Below are positions 1-9,334 of a DNA stretch of 64,000 nt, piece after piece. A program made the translations under genes and the position numbers. The DNA comes from CAVZCK01 sp963798805 (GTDB lineage: Bacteria > Pseudomonadota > Alphaproteobacteria > Rhizobiales > Rhodomicrobiaceae): assembly GCA_963798805.1 (NCBI GenBank), contig CAWCVC010000009.1, positions 1 through 64,000 of the forward strand, written 5' to 3'. Position 1 is the first letter of the stretch. Every line of letters starts with the position of its first letter. The notes beneath the pieces were generated by a model. That model worked only from the letters and a program-made list of their open reading frames with translations. It was not told the DNA's origin and searched no databases.

Positions 1-60
1 GCCGGTCGAGCACGCATTTCCCGCAAAGCCAAAGATATAATCGACGCCGTTGGCGCAGGA
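1..60 (-). pseudogene. IS1380-type transposase scrap at window edge
   Basis: Read on the minus strand, about 20 codons encode ANGVDYIFGFAGNA, closely matching the ANGIDYVFGFAGNT segment of the intact IS1380 transposase at 18401-19768. The match stops near base 60 and runs off the left edge, so only a broken fragment is visible here. The rest may lie outside the window. Short match, but the motif is distinctive. Confidence 0.55.
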
Positions 61-298
61 GAAAAAGGTTTGTCTGGGGCGGAAGCGGAGGGGGAGCGTC
101 TGGCTTATGAGGCGACGTGTTCGGAAGGGGGCGCGGGCGTCACTGGTAGTGCCAGGAAGCATGATCGACTTCCTCGACGGCCTTGGCGACGGCCCGGCGG
201 GAGCGCTCGCCGCGCGGCACCCCTATAGCCAAATAGCCGACAGAGAGGGGGCCGCGTCGGCCGACATAGGTAGCGTAGCTTTCGACGAGACATGCCCC
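61..298. other. Stretch downstream of tctA without a clear gene
   Basis: No convincing gene. On the minus strand the tctA reading frame stays open for 53 codons beyond its stop (298 down to 140, ending DHASWHYQ then TGA) with a protein-like composition. It could be the tail of a lost gene or chance. I see no start with a ribosome site. Confidence 0.4.
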
Positions 299-1804
299 TC
301 AATCGCTTTCAACAAATACGGTCTCTCGGCCGCGCTTGACGGCCGGAAAGGTAACCGCCGCGAGAAAAGCGGCGGCTGCCAGCAGCAATGTCAGGCTGAT
401 CGGCCGCTCGACGAAAATCATCGGATCGCCGCGCGAAATGATCATGGCGCGGCGCAAATGCTCCTCGAGCATCGGGCCGAGAATAAAGCCCAGGAGCAGC
501 GGCGTCGGTTCGCAACCGAGCCGATGAAACAGATATCCCGCCGCACCGAAAAAGGCGATGGCGTAAAGGTCGAACGGATTGCCGTTGATGGCATAAACGC
601 CGATGGACGAGAAGGCGATGATCGCCGGGAACAGCACGTAATAGGGGACGCGTAAGAGCCGCACCCAGATGCCTATGAGGGGCAGGTTGAGCACGATCAG
701 CATCAGATTGCCCAGCCACATCGAGGCAATCAGGCCCCAGAACAGGACGGGCTGATCGTGCGCGACCCTTGGTCCGGGGATAATGCCGTTCAGGATGAAG
801 GCTCCGATCATCATCGCCATGACGGGATTGGAGGGGATGCCGAGCGTCAGCATCGGGATAAAGGAGGTCTGCGCCGCGGCATTGTTGGCGCTCTCGGGAC
901 CGGCGACGCCTTCGATCGCGCCGTGACCGAATCTTTCCGGCGTTGCGGATAGGCGCTTTTCGACCGTATAGGATGCGAAGGAGGCAAGGATCGCGCCTCC
1001 GCCGGGCAGAATACCGAGGAACGATCCCAAAGCCGTCCCGCGCAAGATCGGGGCAGCCATTTGGCTGATATCGGCTCTCGTCGGCATGAGACGGGTAATT
1101 TTCTGCATCTCGACCGGGCGATCCTGGTCCACCTCGAGATTGCGGAGAATTTCGGTGACGCCGAAAAGGCCGACCGCTACGGCGACGAAATTAATCCCGT
1201 CTGCCAACTCGTCGAATCCGAGGGTCATGCGCTCGTTGCCGGTATAGATATCCGTCCCGATCAGCCCGAACAGCAGGCCCAGCGTCATCATCGCCAGCGC
1301 TTTCAGGATCGAGCCGTGAGCCAGCGAGATCGACGCGATCAGAGCGAGGACGATCAGCGAGAAATATTCCGGCGACTGAAATTTGAGTGCCACCTCCGTC
1401 AGCGGCGGTGCGGCCGCTACGATGACGAATGTCGCAACGGTGCCCGCGAAGAAGGAGCCAATCGCGGCGGTCGCAAGCGCGGCCCCGGCGCGGCCTTGCC
1501 TCGCCATTTGATAGCCGTCGAGCGTTGTGACGACCGATGAGGCTTCGCCCGGCAGGTTGATGAGAATTGCCGTTGTGGAGCCGCCATATTGCGCCCCGTA
1601 ATAGATGCCTGCGAGCATGATCAGTGAAGCGGTCGGGTCGTGCGAATAGGTCACCGGCAAGAGCATGGCGATTGTCGCGGCCGGACCGAGTCCCGGCAGC
1701 ACGCCGATGACGGTGCCCAGCAAGGTACCAATGAAGCAATAAGCCAGATTGAGCGGCTGCGCCGCCGTCGTCAGCCCAAGGCTCAAGTGAGCGAACAGAT
1801 CCAT
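299..1804 (-). CDS. tctA: Tripartite tricarboxylate transporter large permease TctA
   Basis: A 501-residue polytopic membrane protein. It is the large integral subunit of a TTT (tripartite tricarboxylate transporter) system, moving carboxylate-like substrates across the inner membrane with TctB and a periplasmic binding protein. The family signature is the glycine/proline-rich N-terminal region (LLGTVIGVLPGLGPAATIAMLLP, about residues 28-50) and its pseudo-repeat around residues 258-275 (GSFLGILPGGGAILASF). About ten to twelve hydrophobic segments follow. Length is typical. It is the last gene of a minus-strand operon, 9 bases after tctB. The substrate cannot be read from the sequence. Confidence 0.93.
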   Translation of the reverse strand: MDLFAHLSLGLTTAAQPLNLAYCFIGTLLGTVIGVLPGLGPAATIAMLLPVTYSHDPTASLIMLAGIYYGAQYGGSTTAILINLPGEASSVVTTLDGYQMARQGRAGAALATAAIGSFFAGTVATFVIVAAAPPLTEVALKFQSPEYFSLIVLALIASISLAHGSILKALAMMTLGLLFGLIGTDIYTGNERMTLGFDELADGINFVAVAVGLFGVTEILRNLEVDQDRPVEMQKITRLMPTRADISQMAAPILRGTALGSFLGILPGGGAILASFASYTVEKRLSATPERFGHGAIEGVAGPESANNAAAQTSFIPMLTLGIPSNPVMAMMIGAFILNGIIPGPRVAHDQPVLFWGLIASMWLGNLMLIVLNLPLIGIWVRLLRVPYYVLFPAIIAFSSIGVYAINGNPFDLYAIAFFGAAGYLFHRLGCEPTPLLLGFILGPMLEEHLRRAMIISRGDPMIFVERPISLTLLLAAAAFLAAVTFPAVKRGRETVFVESD

Positions 1805-1813
1805 GATGCGGCC

Positions 1814-2287
1814 TCAAAAATGGAGCCAGGGGCCGAAGAGTTGCAGGGGCGTTCCGAGCATCCAATAGAACACGACGAGGCAGATCAGGACGAGGCCGAG
1901 AGTGACCGCCAAGGCGCGGCGGACGCCCATATTCCCGCTGGCGCCGGTCGCCAGCAGGATCGAGATCGCGAGCGCCGGCACGAGGCCGAACGGATCGACC
2001 GCGAGGCCGAAAAGCACAGTGCTGGCCGTGAGTGTGACGAGGCCGCGCCAAGCGACTGGGTGCGCGTCCTGGTCGGATTTGCGCTCGCCGCGCAGTGCGA
2101 TAACCGCGCCGAAAATGACGAGGAGGCCCGCGAGCCAGAAGGGAAAAAAGCCGGGCCCCATCGCCTGGGGAGAGCCGATATCGAGCGAACTGAAGATGTA
2201 AATTCCGAAGATAAGCCCGATTGCGATAAATAGAATTCCGGCCAAGACATCGTTATTCGTCGGCATAAACTGCACTCGAGCCATCAT
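1814..2287 (-). CDS. tctB: TctB-family small permease subunit
   Basis: A 157-residue membrane protein with four hydrophobic segments (about 15-35, 48-65, 85-120, 130-150), the usual size and topology of TctB, the small poorly conserved subunit of TTT transporters. It begins with the family-typical NNDVLAGILFIAIGLIFG after a short leader. The first ATG (2287) overlaps the stop of the preceding gene in an ATGA arrangement, which suggests translational coupling. It lies directly before tctA. Identification rests on topology, motif and position. Confidence 0.85.
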   Translation of the reverse strand: MMARVQFMPTNNDVLAGILFIAIGLIFGIYIFSSLDIGSPQAMGPGFFPFWLAGLLVIFGAVIALRGERKSDQDAHPVAWRGLVTLTASTVLFGLAVDPFGLVPALAISILLATGASGNMGVRRALAVTLGLVLICLVVFYWMLGTPLQLFGPWLHF

Positions 2288-3099
2288 TTCAACTCGCTGA
2301 GGCGCTGCGAGGCTTCTTTATTGCCCAGATCCTCGGCTCTTTTGTACCATTTCCTAGCCTGATTCAGATCGGCTTCCATCCCGATGACGCCCAGGGACTG
2401 CAGGAAGTCGGGATCATAAGTCCTTGCCAGCGCCAACGCGCCAGACGCGCTGCCGTGGATCGCCAGATCCTCGTACAGCAATCGGGCGGCGGTGACATCT
2501 CCACGCTCAACAAGCTCCTGCGCCCGCAGGAGGGCCTCAGCTTCTGCCTCGTAAGGCTGGGTCAGCTGTTCCGGCCGGGGGGCGGGAGGCGGTTCTGCCG
2601 CCGGGCGCTCCGTCCCTGAAACCGCCGCGGGTGCGCCCCGATCGCTCTCGGCTCCGATCTTGACGACATACCATTCGCTCTTGGCATAGACCGGTTTTTT
2701 GGAGATGCCGTGTTGCGTGAAGAAATCCACGTAAAGCTGCCCGACGCCGACGAAGTCCGCGGGCGGGACAAGTTCGAGTGTTGCGAGATCGGAGCTTGCG
2801 ACATACCAGATGCTTCCGTCCCGCAAGCTGAAGCCGTGCGAAAGCCGGAAGCCAGGGGGAATGCCGAGAATACGCACGAAGCGCAGGACGTGATCCTTCG
2901 GTACTCGGATCCTCAGCTTTACCGGCTGCCCTGCCGCGGCGCTCCGGATGATCGGCCGGAGGGATTTCCGCTGATCGCCTGAAGTCTCCGCAAACGCAAT
3001 CTGGATTGCCAAACCGAGGCGAACCGAGCCAAGCGTTGGCATCAGGCTACAGGAGCATAGGATCGCAAATACCGGAGTCGCCATCTGCGCCACGCGCAT
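2284..3099 (-). CDS. Secreted protein of unknown function with a Sel1-like C-terminus
   Basis: 271 residues with a hydrophobic N-terminus resembling a signal peptide or lipoprotein-like leader (a Cys lies in AILCSCSL). The middle part (about 45-150) is not recognised. It is followed by a Pro/Ala-rich linker. The last about 80 residues look like Sel1/TPR-type helical repeats (LYEDLAIHGSASGALALA and ARKWYKRAEDLGNKEASQRL). A second in-frame ATG at 3081 is an alternative start. It sits between the TAXI binding protein (32 bases upstream) and tctB (overlap), so it is likely co-transcribed. A role in the transporter is inference from position only. Confidence 0.6.
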   Translation of the reverse strand: MRVAQMATPVFAILCSCSLMPTLGSVRLGLAIQIAFAETSGDQRKSLRPIIRSAAAGQPVKLRIRVPKDHVLRFVRILGIPPGFRLSHGFSLRDGSIWYVASSDLATLELVPPADFVGVGQLYVDFFTQHGISKKPVYAKSEWYVVKIGAESDRGAPAAVSGTERPAAEPPPAPRPEQLTQPYEAEAEALLRAQELVERGDVTAARLLYEDLAIHGSASGALALARTYDPDFLQSLGVIGMEADLNQARKWYKRAEDLGNKEASQRLSELK

Positions 3100-3130
3100 C
3101 TCTGAACTCCATTGCCGATTGAAACGCGCC

Positions 3131-4321
3131 TTATCGCACGCTTAGCGCCTGCGCAGACCACTCCTGGAACTGCCGCCACATCTCGGCTTTCTCGGTGTTG
3201 CTGATGGGACGGCCCCCCTTGGAGCGCATATACCGCTCGATGAAGACCGCGAAGGCTTGCTTGACATCTTCGTTGGCAGGGGAAACGGCGGTCGTCGGCA
3301 CGGCGCCGCGCTCACGGCGCTTGGCGTCGAGCCATTGCTGCGCCGCCGGGAAGCGCGTCAGACCGGGGACATCGGCTGCCAGATTGATATTTTTCCAGCC
3401 TGGATGGCGCGGCGGTCCCGCAAACTTATCGATGTTCGAAAAGAAAATGCGGACGAAGTTCTCAACATTCCGATAGCGGTCTGAGCCCGCAGGCCAGGCA
3501 TAAACGCCAAGCACGCTCGCCGTGGCGATCGTCGGCACCTCCTCGCCCTTCGGGATCATCGTCGGATAGTCGCGGGACCGCAATCGCGCCGGGAGATAGT
3601 CGGCCTTGATCTTATCGAACGGGCTGTTCGGCAGATGCGCCGCGTCGATAGCGATGAAATGCAGATTGTCTTCGGGTTTGACGTTCTCGAAGCCGGGCAA
3701 TGGTGGGAGCGCGCCTCTGACCGCCGCGGCGACTTCGCCAGCTTTCAGCTTCTGCATGGCGACCGCCGCCCCATTATGCACGATGTCTACGTTGATCCCG
3801 AGACCGAGGAACAGATTCTGACAAAAGATATCAACCGTGCTCAAAGGCTTAAGGCAGCTGACCTTTTGGCCGCGTAACTGTTCGAGGCTGGTGACGTTGT
3901 TCTTGGCGAAGATATGAAGCTCGAAATCGAACAGCTTGACGATGTAATTGACGCGCTGGTTCAGATTTCCATATGCTGCGGGATCTTTCCGCTGTAGCCA
4001 TTTAATGTCCTCTGGCGTGATGATCCCTCCATCCACGCCGCGCAGCAAATACATATCCAGCACATTTTGGCCGCCGCCTTCGCCCAACAGCGTCACCACG
4101 CGGATATTGGCGCCGGGCAGGCCGTTCAGCGTATCGGCAATATCGGCACCGAACTTCGCATAGCCGGTGCGCAGACCGGAGGTGATGATGGTGAAGAGGT
4201 TCTTGTTCGCTGTGCGGCGGAGCTCTTCATATTTCGAAACGCCCTGCGCCTGTAGCTGGGCACTTGCAACAATGATGCTCGCTGCTGCCCATAAGATGCC
4301 CCACCAGATGCTTTTGGTCAT
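3131..4321 (-). CDS. TAXI-family periplasmic solute-binding protein
   Basis: 396 residues with a signal peptide (residues 1-26, cleavage near AQLQAQ). The mature part begins with the TAXI-type pattern IITSGLRTGYAKFGADIADTLN, then VVTLLGEGGGQNVLDMYLLRGVDGGII, matching proteins that usually deliver substrates to fused TRAP permeases. Here it lies in an operon with TctA/TctB and not with DctQM-type permeases, which is unusual. It follows the Bug-type binding protein gene after a 123-base gap containing a strong hairpin. Family assignment is good; the ligand is unknown. Confidence 0.82.
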   Translation of the reverse strand: MTKSIWWGILWAAASIIVASAQLQAQGVSKYEELRRTANKNLFTIITSGLRTGYAKFGADIADTLNGLPGANIRVVTLLGEGGGQNVLDMYLLRGVDGGIITPEDIKWLQRKDPAAYGNLNQRVNYIVKLFDFELHIFAKNNVTSLEQLRGQKVSCLKPLSTVDIFCQNLFLGLGINVDIVHNGAAVAMQKLKAGEVAAAVRGALPPLPGFENVKPEDNLHFIAIDAAHLPNSPFDKIKADYLPARLRSRDYPTMIPKGEEVPTIATASVLGVYAWPAGSDRYRNVENFVRIFFSNIDKFAGPPRHPGWKNINLAADVPGLTRFPAAQQWLDAKRRERGAVPTTAVSPANEDVKQAFAVFIERYMRSKGGRPISNTEKAEMWRQFQEWSAQALSVR

Positions 4322-4406
4322 GACACTGCCTCACGTTAAGAAGACGCTCCACCCGGAAAGCCCTGGAGATCGCTCGGGATCGCTTATTTCAGTCGACCTT
4401 GGAGAC

Positions 4407-4437
4407 AACCGCCGGGCGCATCATCCGCCCGGCGGTT
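4407..4437 (-). terminator. Strong 12-bp hairpin between the two binding-protein genes
   Basis: A perfect 12-bp inverted repeat (AACCGCCGGGCG, seven-base loop, then its complement) lies 7 bases after the stop of the Bug-type gene. There is no clear T-run on the minus strand, so it may be a partial terminator or an mRNA-stabilising hairpin. Such structures often set high expression of a binding protein relative to downstream permeases. Confidence 0.55.
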
Positions 4438-4444
4438 GCCCGCA

Positions 4445-5425
4445 TTACTCGAGCGTAATCCCCGCTTCGGCGGCGACATCTTTCCATTTCGTCAGCTCAG
4501 ATGAGACAAATTCTGATAGTTCTTTGGGTGGAAGGGGATTGGCGACCGCTCCGACGTCTCTGAGCCTCGCCACGATGGCCGGATCCTCAAGGATCTCCTT
4601 CATGACGCCGGAGAGCCGCTTAATAACGGCTGCATCGGTCCCCTTGGGCGCGAACAGTCCGAACCAGGTGCCGGCCTCAAAACCTTTGATGGTCTCGCTC
4701 ACCGTCGGGACATCCGGCGCGGCAGGATTGCGCTTGAGGCTGGTTACGGCGATTACTCGCGCCTTTTCGCCATCTTTGGCGACGGCCCAGGAGGCGGGGA
4801 AATTGTTGAAGCTCAGATCGATCTCGCCCGAGATGACGGCTTCGACGATGCCCCCGGCGCCCTTATAGGGCACGTGGATCATTTTCACGCCAGTCTTGCT
4901 GATAAATAGCTCGGCGGCGAGTTGCTGCGATGTGCCTACGCCTGCGGAGCCATAGGTTAGGGGCTTCGCGGTCTTCTTGGCGTAGGTGATTAGATCGGCG
5001 ACGGTCTTCACAGGTAGCGACGGATTAACGATGAGCAGGTTGGGCAGGTTCGCGACAAGGCCGACCGGTGCGAAGTCTTTGATCGGATCATAGGGAATGG
5101 ACTTTTTCAGAGCCGGGCCGATCGCATGCGTGGCGACCGACGCCATCAGGAAAGTATAACCGTCCGGCCGCGCTCGCGCGACATACGTTGCCCCGATAAC
5201 GCCGCCCGCGCCGGTCTTATTCTCGATGATTACCGACTGGCCCAGGCGTTTTTGGAACTCTTCGCCCATCAGCCGCGAAAGGAAGTCCGCGGTGCCACCC
5301 GCCCCAAATGGTGAGACGATCGTAATGGTCCGCTCGGGCCATTTGGCGACCGCCTGGAACGGGAACAGTGCCACTACGACGGCGATCAGAGTACGCCTTA
5401 AGAATGCTGCCACCTCGCCCTCCAA
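4445..5425 (-). CDS. tctC: Bug-type (TctC family) periplasmic binding protein
   Basis: 326 residues with a signal peptide (hydrophobic residues 8-25, cleavage near QAVAKWP). The mature chain has the Bug/TctC hallmarks: WPERTITIVSPFGAGGTADFLSRLM near the N-terminus, VIIENKTGAGGVIGATYVARARPDGYT at about 65-90, and PYDPIKDFAPVGLVANLPNLL at about 110-130. Bug proteins capture carboxylates or aromatic acids in the periplasm for TctAB. It is the first gene of the minus-strand operon, so it is probably the best expressed. Upstream sequence (5430-5700) becomes AT-rich and should hold the promoter. Confidence 0.92.
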   Translation of the reverse strand: MEGEVAAFLRRTLIAVVVALFPFQAVAKWPERTITIVSPFGAGGTADFLSRLMGEEFQKRLGQSVIIENKTGAGGVIGATYVARARPDGYTFLMASVATHAIGPALKKSIPYDPIKDFAPVGLVANLPNLLIVNPSLPVKTVADLITYAKKTAKPLTYGSAGVGTSQQLAAELFISKTGVKMIHVPYKGAGGIVEAVISGEIDLSFNNFPASWAVAKDGEKARVIAVTSLKRNPAAPDVPTVSETIKGFEAGTWFGLFAPKGTDAAVIKRLSGVMKEILEDPAIVARLRDVGAVANPLPPKELSEFVSSELTKWKDVAAEAGITLE

Positions 5426-6608
5426 GTCGAAGAATCAAGGCCTCGCAGCATAGACGGCCGCTTTAACCCAGAGAAGACGCTCAGGAAAAAACACTTTAGC
5501 CTTGGATGAAGCATATAGGATATATGTTCTGGATTTCTTCAGTTTTCATGGATAGACGAAAATGTATTTATTCACGTCATAGAATATATGTATACAATCT
5601 TACAAGATTTTTTGCTTTTATGAGCATTACGAATGTAGGCATTATACAATATTTTTTGGGAAAACCAGTTTGATAGCGAGCAATTGAAAACCGACAAGTC
5701 GCCCCGCCGATAGTTTTTGCGGTGATAGAGCAATCAAGCTCGACGGATTCTTGATGCTGCAGAGCTCGAGAACGTGACTGCTCTTTCGAGTTGAGTGGGT
5801 GGACATCGCGCGTTGTTTTCGCCACGCCAGGGTTTTTTCTTGGAGTGCGATCAGGGCCTGCAGCGCCGATCCGTCGCTTTCGGGCAGCCGCGGCGTCCGG
5901 TGCGCTCAGCGCCGAGCCGCGAAGGCCGTATTGATCTATGTAGTAGAGGAACTGCCGATAGCTGAAGGGCAGCCGGTCGGGACTCGCCCGGATCAGCCGC
6001 GCAAATTCATTTTCAACCCGGCCGATATCGATAAGAAGAAGCTAATCTAACGTCTAGTCTAGAACCCATCATCGCCTCCCGGTGCATGAGAGCCTGCTGC
6101 CGCCTCAATCCGGCCAAGTTGCCCGTCGGAGAGTTCCGGCCTAATTCTCTCCCCGCCGACGTGCTGCCCGCGACGGTGAGCTTGCGGTGATTCCTGACAT
6201 CACCGGATCCCCGATGGTCAGCTGCGATCTGCCGCACCAAATCCCCGGAGGGGACGGCAGCAATACCTCCAACTGCGGAAGCGCCCCGCGCGTCACCGAT
6301 CTTCGGCAGCGGGCCACAAGCCGACTATCATCCGATGACGCAGTTGGCGGTCGCTCGCCGCACGAGGTTCAGTCCACAAAATACAAGCCGCGAGCTCTGC
6401 GCGCTACTGTCGTTGGGATCGAGACAGTGGCCGTCCAGCCGCAGGCGAGCCCCTATTCTCGAGTTCAGGTTTTTCGACTGAGGTTTTGCCGATGTGGACT
6501 GCTGCCGGCTTGTCGAGGTGGGCGAGCAGTTTGTAGGGAAGGACATCGGCGCATCAGCCCGGTGGCTCGGCGCTGAGATGGAGCATTCACTGGGTTGAGG
6601 CCCGGAGG
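5426..6608. other. Gene-poor interval
   Basis: About 1.2 kb with no convincing gene. 5480-5700 is markedly AT-rich compared with its surroundings and probably contains the promoter of the transporter operon. At 5940-6050 a plus-strand frame ends with a protein-like tail (PDQPRKFIFNPADIDKKKLI), which may be a remnant. From 6060 to 6600 there are only short overlapping frames with no recognisable domain. Confidence 0.5.
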
Positions 6609-8051
6609 TCATTGAGTTCTGGTAATGGGTGGCGGATTCCATCGACCCGTGAGCGCCTCCGTGCCTGGGCTGTAGAGGCGCATGGTCAAATTGAAGGGCG
6701 CCTTCGGCGCTGGAAGCCAGTTGGGCTCCATGTTGTTGCCGGGGCTTTCGTTCTGGAAGTACAGGTCGAGGGAGCCATCGGTATTGTATTTGAATGGCAT
6801 CCAACTGCTCACCGCGAAGCGATTGAGTTCGTTCGCAACCTGGAAGCCATCCTTATCGTAAAGCGTAATCGACCAGAAGGCCCGCACGGGAGGCGTGGCG
6901 TCTTTGTCGAAGTGGATCGTGTATTTATTGGCGCCATCGAGCGGCTTACCGGCTTCGTCACCGAGATTGAGCGGGTAAATCGCGTCCTCGGGCAGGTTGG
7001 CGCCAAGGCCAACCTGAGTCACGATTGCGCGCTTGAGATAGTAGTTGCCATAAACGCCCATTGTATCGGTGTTCATCGACCAATGGTTCGCGACGCGAGC
7101 AAGGGTCGGAAGCTTCCATTCCATCAATTTCTGCGCCGCCTGAGGCGTGGTTTCGAGCGCCTTCCTCACGACGACGGGCACCCTCTCGATATCGAAACTT
7201 TTGCCCGGCTCGATTCCGATACGCTTCATTTGCGCGATAATCGGCTCGTCGGTGATGTGCGGCGGGTGCAGCTTGAGCAGTTCAGCGGCGTAGGCGAAGT
7301 ACTTGCCGGCCGACATGGTGTCGACCTGAATCTTGGGTGGCGTCTTCATATCGACGTTCGGATCGATCTTCACCTCGATCCGCTTGGGCGTCTTACCCCA
7401 TTCCGACAGCGGCGTGACCTTATAGCCGGCCTGGATCTTGTGGACTGCGGGATAATCCGCCGGCCCATCCGTTTTGGTGCGGCCAATAATCCAGACATAA
7501 GGCGTCGGCGCATTGATGCGCTGGATATCGTTCGGGAGCTTGAACTTCTCGATTAGGCGGTCACGCAGGCCCGGTTTCCAGCCAGGCGGTATGACGACGA
7601 AATTGCCGGCCTTCGTCCCCGTGGTGCGCCAGCCCGGCGAGGCGAACACATCGGTCCACATGTCGAGCATCGGCAGCAGATAATAGCGGCCGTCAGTATC
7701 GGGCACCGAGATGATCATCGGTTCTTTCGTCAGATCGAGCCAGGCGATCGAATACAGAGTGTCGAAATTGGATCGGACGACGCCTTTGAAGTCCGCCGGA
7801 GGGTATTCCGGAACGTTGACAAACATATTCATCGGGCCTTTGCCAAACTCCTTGCCGGGCTCGATGTTGGTGAGCTGCTTGCGAGATATGTCCATGGTCA
7901 CAAGCGGATAGAAGTAGGTATAGGCAGCCACGCCAATGGTGTGCGCCTCTTGTTCAGAGATTTCGGAGGGGACGTTCTGTGCCAAGGTCACAGGCGCGGA
8001 GGCTGGGCCAAGGAGAAGGCCCAAGGTGATCGCGATCAGAAGGTGTTTCAT
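6609..8051 (-). CDS. Secreted DUF1254/DUF1214 domain protein
   Basis: About 480 residues with an N-terminal signal peptide (KHLLIAITLGLLLGPASAPVTLAQ). The N-terminal half is DUF1254-like (AYTYFYPLVTMDISRKQLTN, then VRSNFDTLYSIAWLDLTKEPMIISVPDT). The C-terminal part is DUF1214-like (PPVRAFWSITLYDKDGFQVANELNRFAVSSW and DGSLDLYFQNESPG). These two domains usually occur together in periplasmic proteins of unknown biochemical activity. I prefer the ATG at 8051, which starts the signal peptide directly; another ATG at 8069 is in frame. Monocistronic by its surroundings. Confidence 0.88.
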   Translation of the reverse strand: MKHLLIAITLGLLLGPASAPVTLAQNVPSEISEQEAHTIGVAAYTYFYPLVTMDISRKQLTNIEPGKEFGKGPMNMFVNVPEYPPADFKGVVRSNFDTLYSIAWLDLTKEPMIISVPDTDGRYYLLPMLDMWTDVFASPGWRTTGTKAGNFVVIPPGWKPGLRDRLIEKFKLPNDIQRINAPTPYVWIIGRTKTDGPADYPAVHKIQAGYKVTPLSEWGKTPKRIEVKIDPNVDMKTPPKIQVDTMSAGKYFAYAAELLKLHPPHITDEPIIAQMKRIGIEPGKSFDIERVPVVVRKALETTPQAAQKLMEWKLPTLARVANHWSMNTDTMGVYGNYYLKRAIVTQVGLGANLPEDAIYPLNLGDEAGKPLDGANKYTIHFDKDATPPVRAFWSITLYDKDGFQVANELNRFAVSSWMPFKYNTDGSLDLYFQNESPGNNMEPNWLPAPKAPFNLTMRLYSPGTEALTGRWNPPPITRTQ

Positions 8052-8298
8052 GGTGTTTTCCAGTTGCATCGGAGTTGCAAGGGACGCGCCACTTTTCTGC
8101 GGCCCGCCGCCTCGCCCTCGACCCCGGCTCGGCGCCTATGGGCGAGGCGGCGACGCGAATTGCGCAAGGACGTCACACCGCTTTCTCCATGGCCACGTGG
8201 TCGAATATTCAACTGACCTCCTGGAGCAAGGATTTAACTTTACTCGCCAAGTCTCAGAAACATTGTCGGATCTAGGACAAGTTGGCATCAGAAATGGT

Positions 8299-8306
8299 TT
8301 TTTAAT
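8299..8306. repeat. Left 8-bp target-site duplication of the IS1595 element
   Basis: TTTTTAAT lies immediately outside the left inverted repeat and is repeated exactly at 11060-11067 outside the right one. Eight-base duplications are normal for the IS1595 family. The pair fixes the element ends and indicates a fairly recent insertion. Confidence 0.93.
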
Positions 8307-8329
8307 GGCGATTATACGGTTGACAAACC
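8307..8329 (+). repeat. Left terminal inverted repeat (23 bp)
   Basis: The sequence from 8307 to 8329 is the exact reverse complement of 11037-11059. Beyond the 23 bp the two ends diverge inside the element, and outside it they show the direct 8-bp duplication. The transposase gene starts 48 bases further in. Confidence 0.93.
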
Positions 8330-8377
8330 CAGATAAAACCATTACATTCGGAATCAACGGGTTAGAGGATTCCGGTT

Positions 8378-9334
8378 ATGTCCATTCTCAACAAAGCTCA
8401 TTTCCATGATGAAGAAGCGGCCTTTGCTCGCCTTGAAGAGCTACTTTGGCCGAACGGCCCGGTTTGCCCGCATTGCGGCAACACGGACAAGATATATGCT
8501 CTCAAAGGCGTCCGCTCCAAGCCGAGCAAGAAGAACCCGGAAGGGATCGTCCGCCACGGCTTGAAGAAGTGCGGCAAGTGCCGGAAGCAGTTTACGGTTC
8601 GCGTCGGTACGGTTTTCGAGTCCAGCCATATCCCGCTGCATAAGTGGTTCCAGGCTGCCCATCTTCTTTGCGCATCAAAGAAAGGCATCAGCTCTCACCA
8701 GCTCCATCGCATTCTAGAAATCACCTATGAGGCGGCTTGGTTCATGGCGCATCGTTTGCGCGAAGCCATGCGCACGGGCGGCTTTGCTCCGATGGGCGGC
8801 GAAGGCAAGATCCTTGAGATCGATGAAACCTTCATCGGCAACAAGGAAGGCGCTCCGAAGAAGCGCGGCTATGCCCATAAGATGGCGGCTCTGGCGCTTG
8901 TCGAGCGCGGCGGCGAGGTTCGCACGTTCCACATTGAGAAAGCCGACACGGCGACCATTAAGCCGATTGTGGACGCCAATCTGCGCAAGGAGTCCATGCT
9001 GATGACGGATGAGGCGAAATACTACGGCCCAATTGGCAAGGGCTTCGCGCACCATTTTACGGTTGAACATGGCGCTGGCGAGTACGTTCGCGGCTCAGTG
9101 CATACGAACACGCTGGAAGGCTATTTCAGCATCTTTAAGCGCGGCATGAAGGGCGTCTATCAACATTGTTCCGAGAAGCATCTGCACAGGTATCTGGCGG
9201 AATTCGAATTCCGCTACAACAATCGCATCCGCGTAGGCATTGACGATAGCTCTCGCGCTGACAAGGCATTGCGTGGCATAGTTGGCAAGCGACTCACATA
9301 CCGGGACTCGTCATGGGCACCTTCGAGCGCTTAG
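8378..9334 (+). CDS. IS1595-family (ISXO2-like) transposase
   Basis: 318 residues. The N-terminus has a zinc-ribbon: VCPHCGN (about 29-35) and KCGKCRKQF (about 64-72). The ISXO2-like catalytic domain follows with the acidic residues in KILEIDETFIGN, in MLMTDEAKYY, and the Asn/Glu of HTNTLEGYFSIFKRG. Near the C-terminus HRYLAEFEFRYNNR is the usual family block. Length is normal and the frame is intact, so the element may still be active. The 3' end overlaps the start of the DUF433-type gene by 22 bases, making the passenger genes part of the transposase operon. Confidence 0.95.
   Translation: MSILNKAHFHDEEAAFARLEELLWPNGPVCPHCGNTDKIYALKGVRSKPSKKNPEGIVRHGLKKCGKCRKQFTVRVGTVFESSHIPLHKWFQAAHLLCASKKGISSHQLHRILEITYEAAWFMAHRLREAMRTGGFAPMGGEGKILEIDETFIGNKEGAPKKRGYAHKMAALALVERGGEVRTFHIEKADTATIKPIVDANLRKESMLMTDEAKYYGPIGKGFAHHFTVEHGAGEYVRGSVHTNTLEGYFSIFKRGMKGVYQHCSEKHLHRYLAEFEFRYNNRIRVGIDDSSRADKALRGIVGKRLTYRDSSWAPSSA

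Noticed and set aside
1640..2233. Plus-strand frame of 197 codons opposite tctA and tctB
   Set aside because: Highly charged Arg/Glu/Asp/Gln-rich translation with no domain, lying antisense to two well-identified transporter genes.
5577..5825. 82-codon minus-strand frame in the AT-rich region
   Set aside because: No ribosome site, no recognisable domain, and the composition follows local AT richness; more likely promoter DNA.
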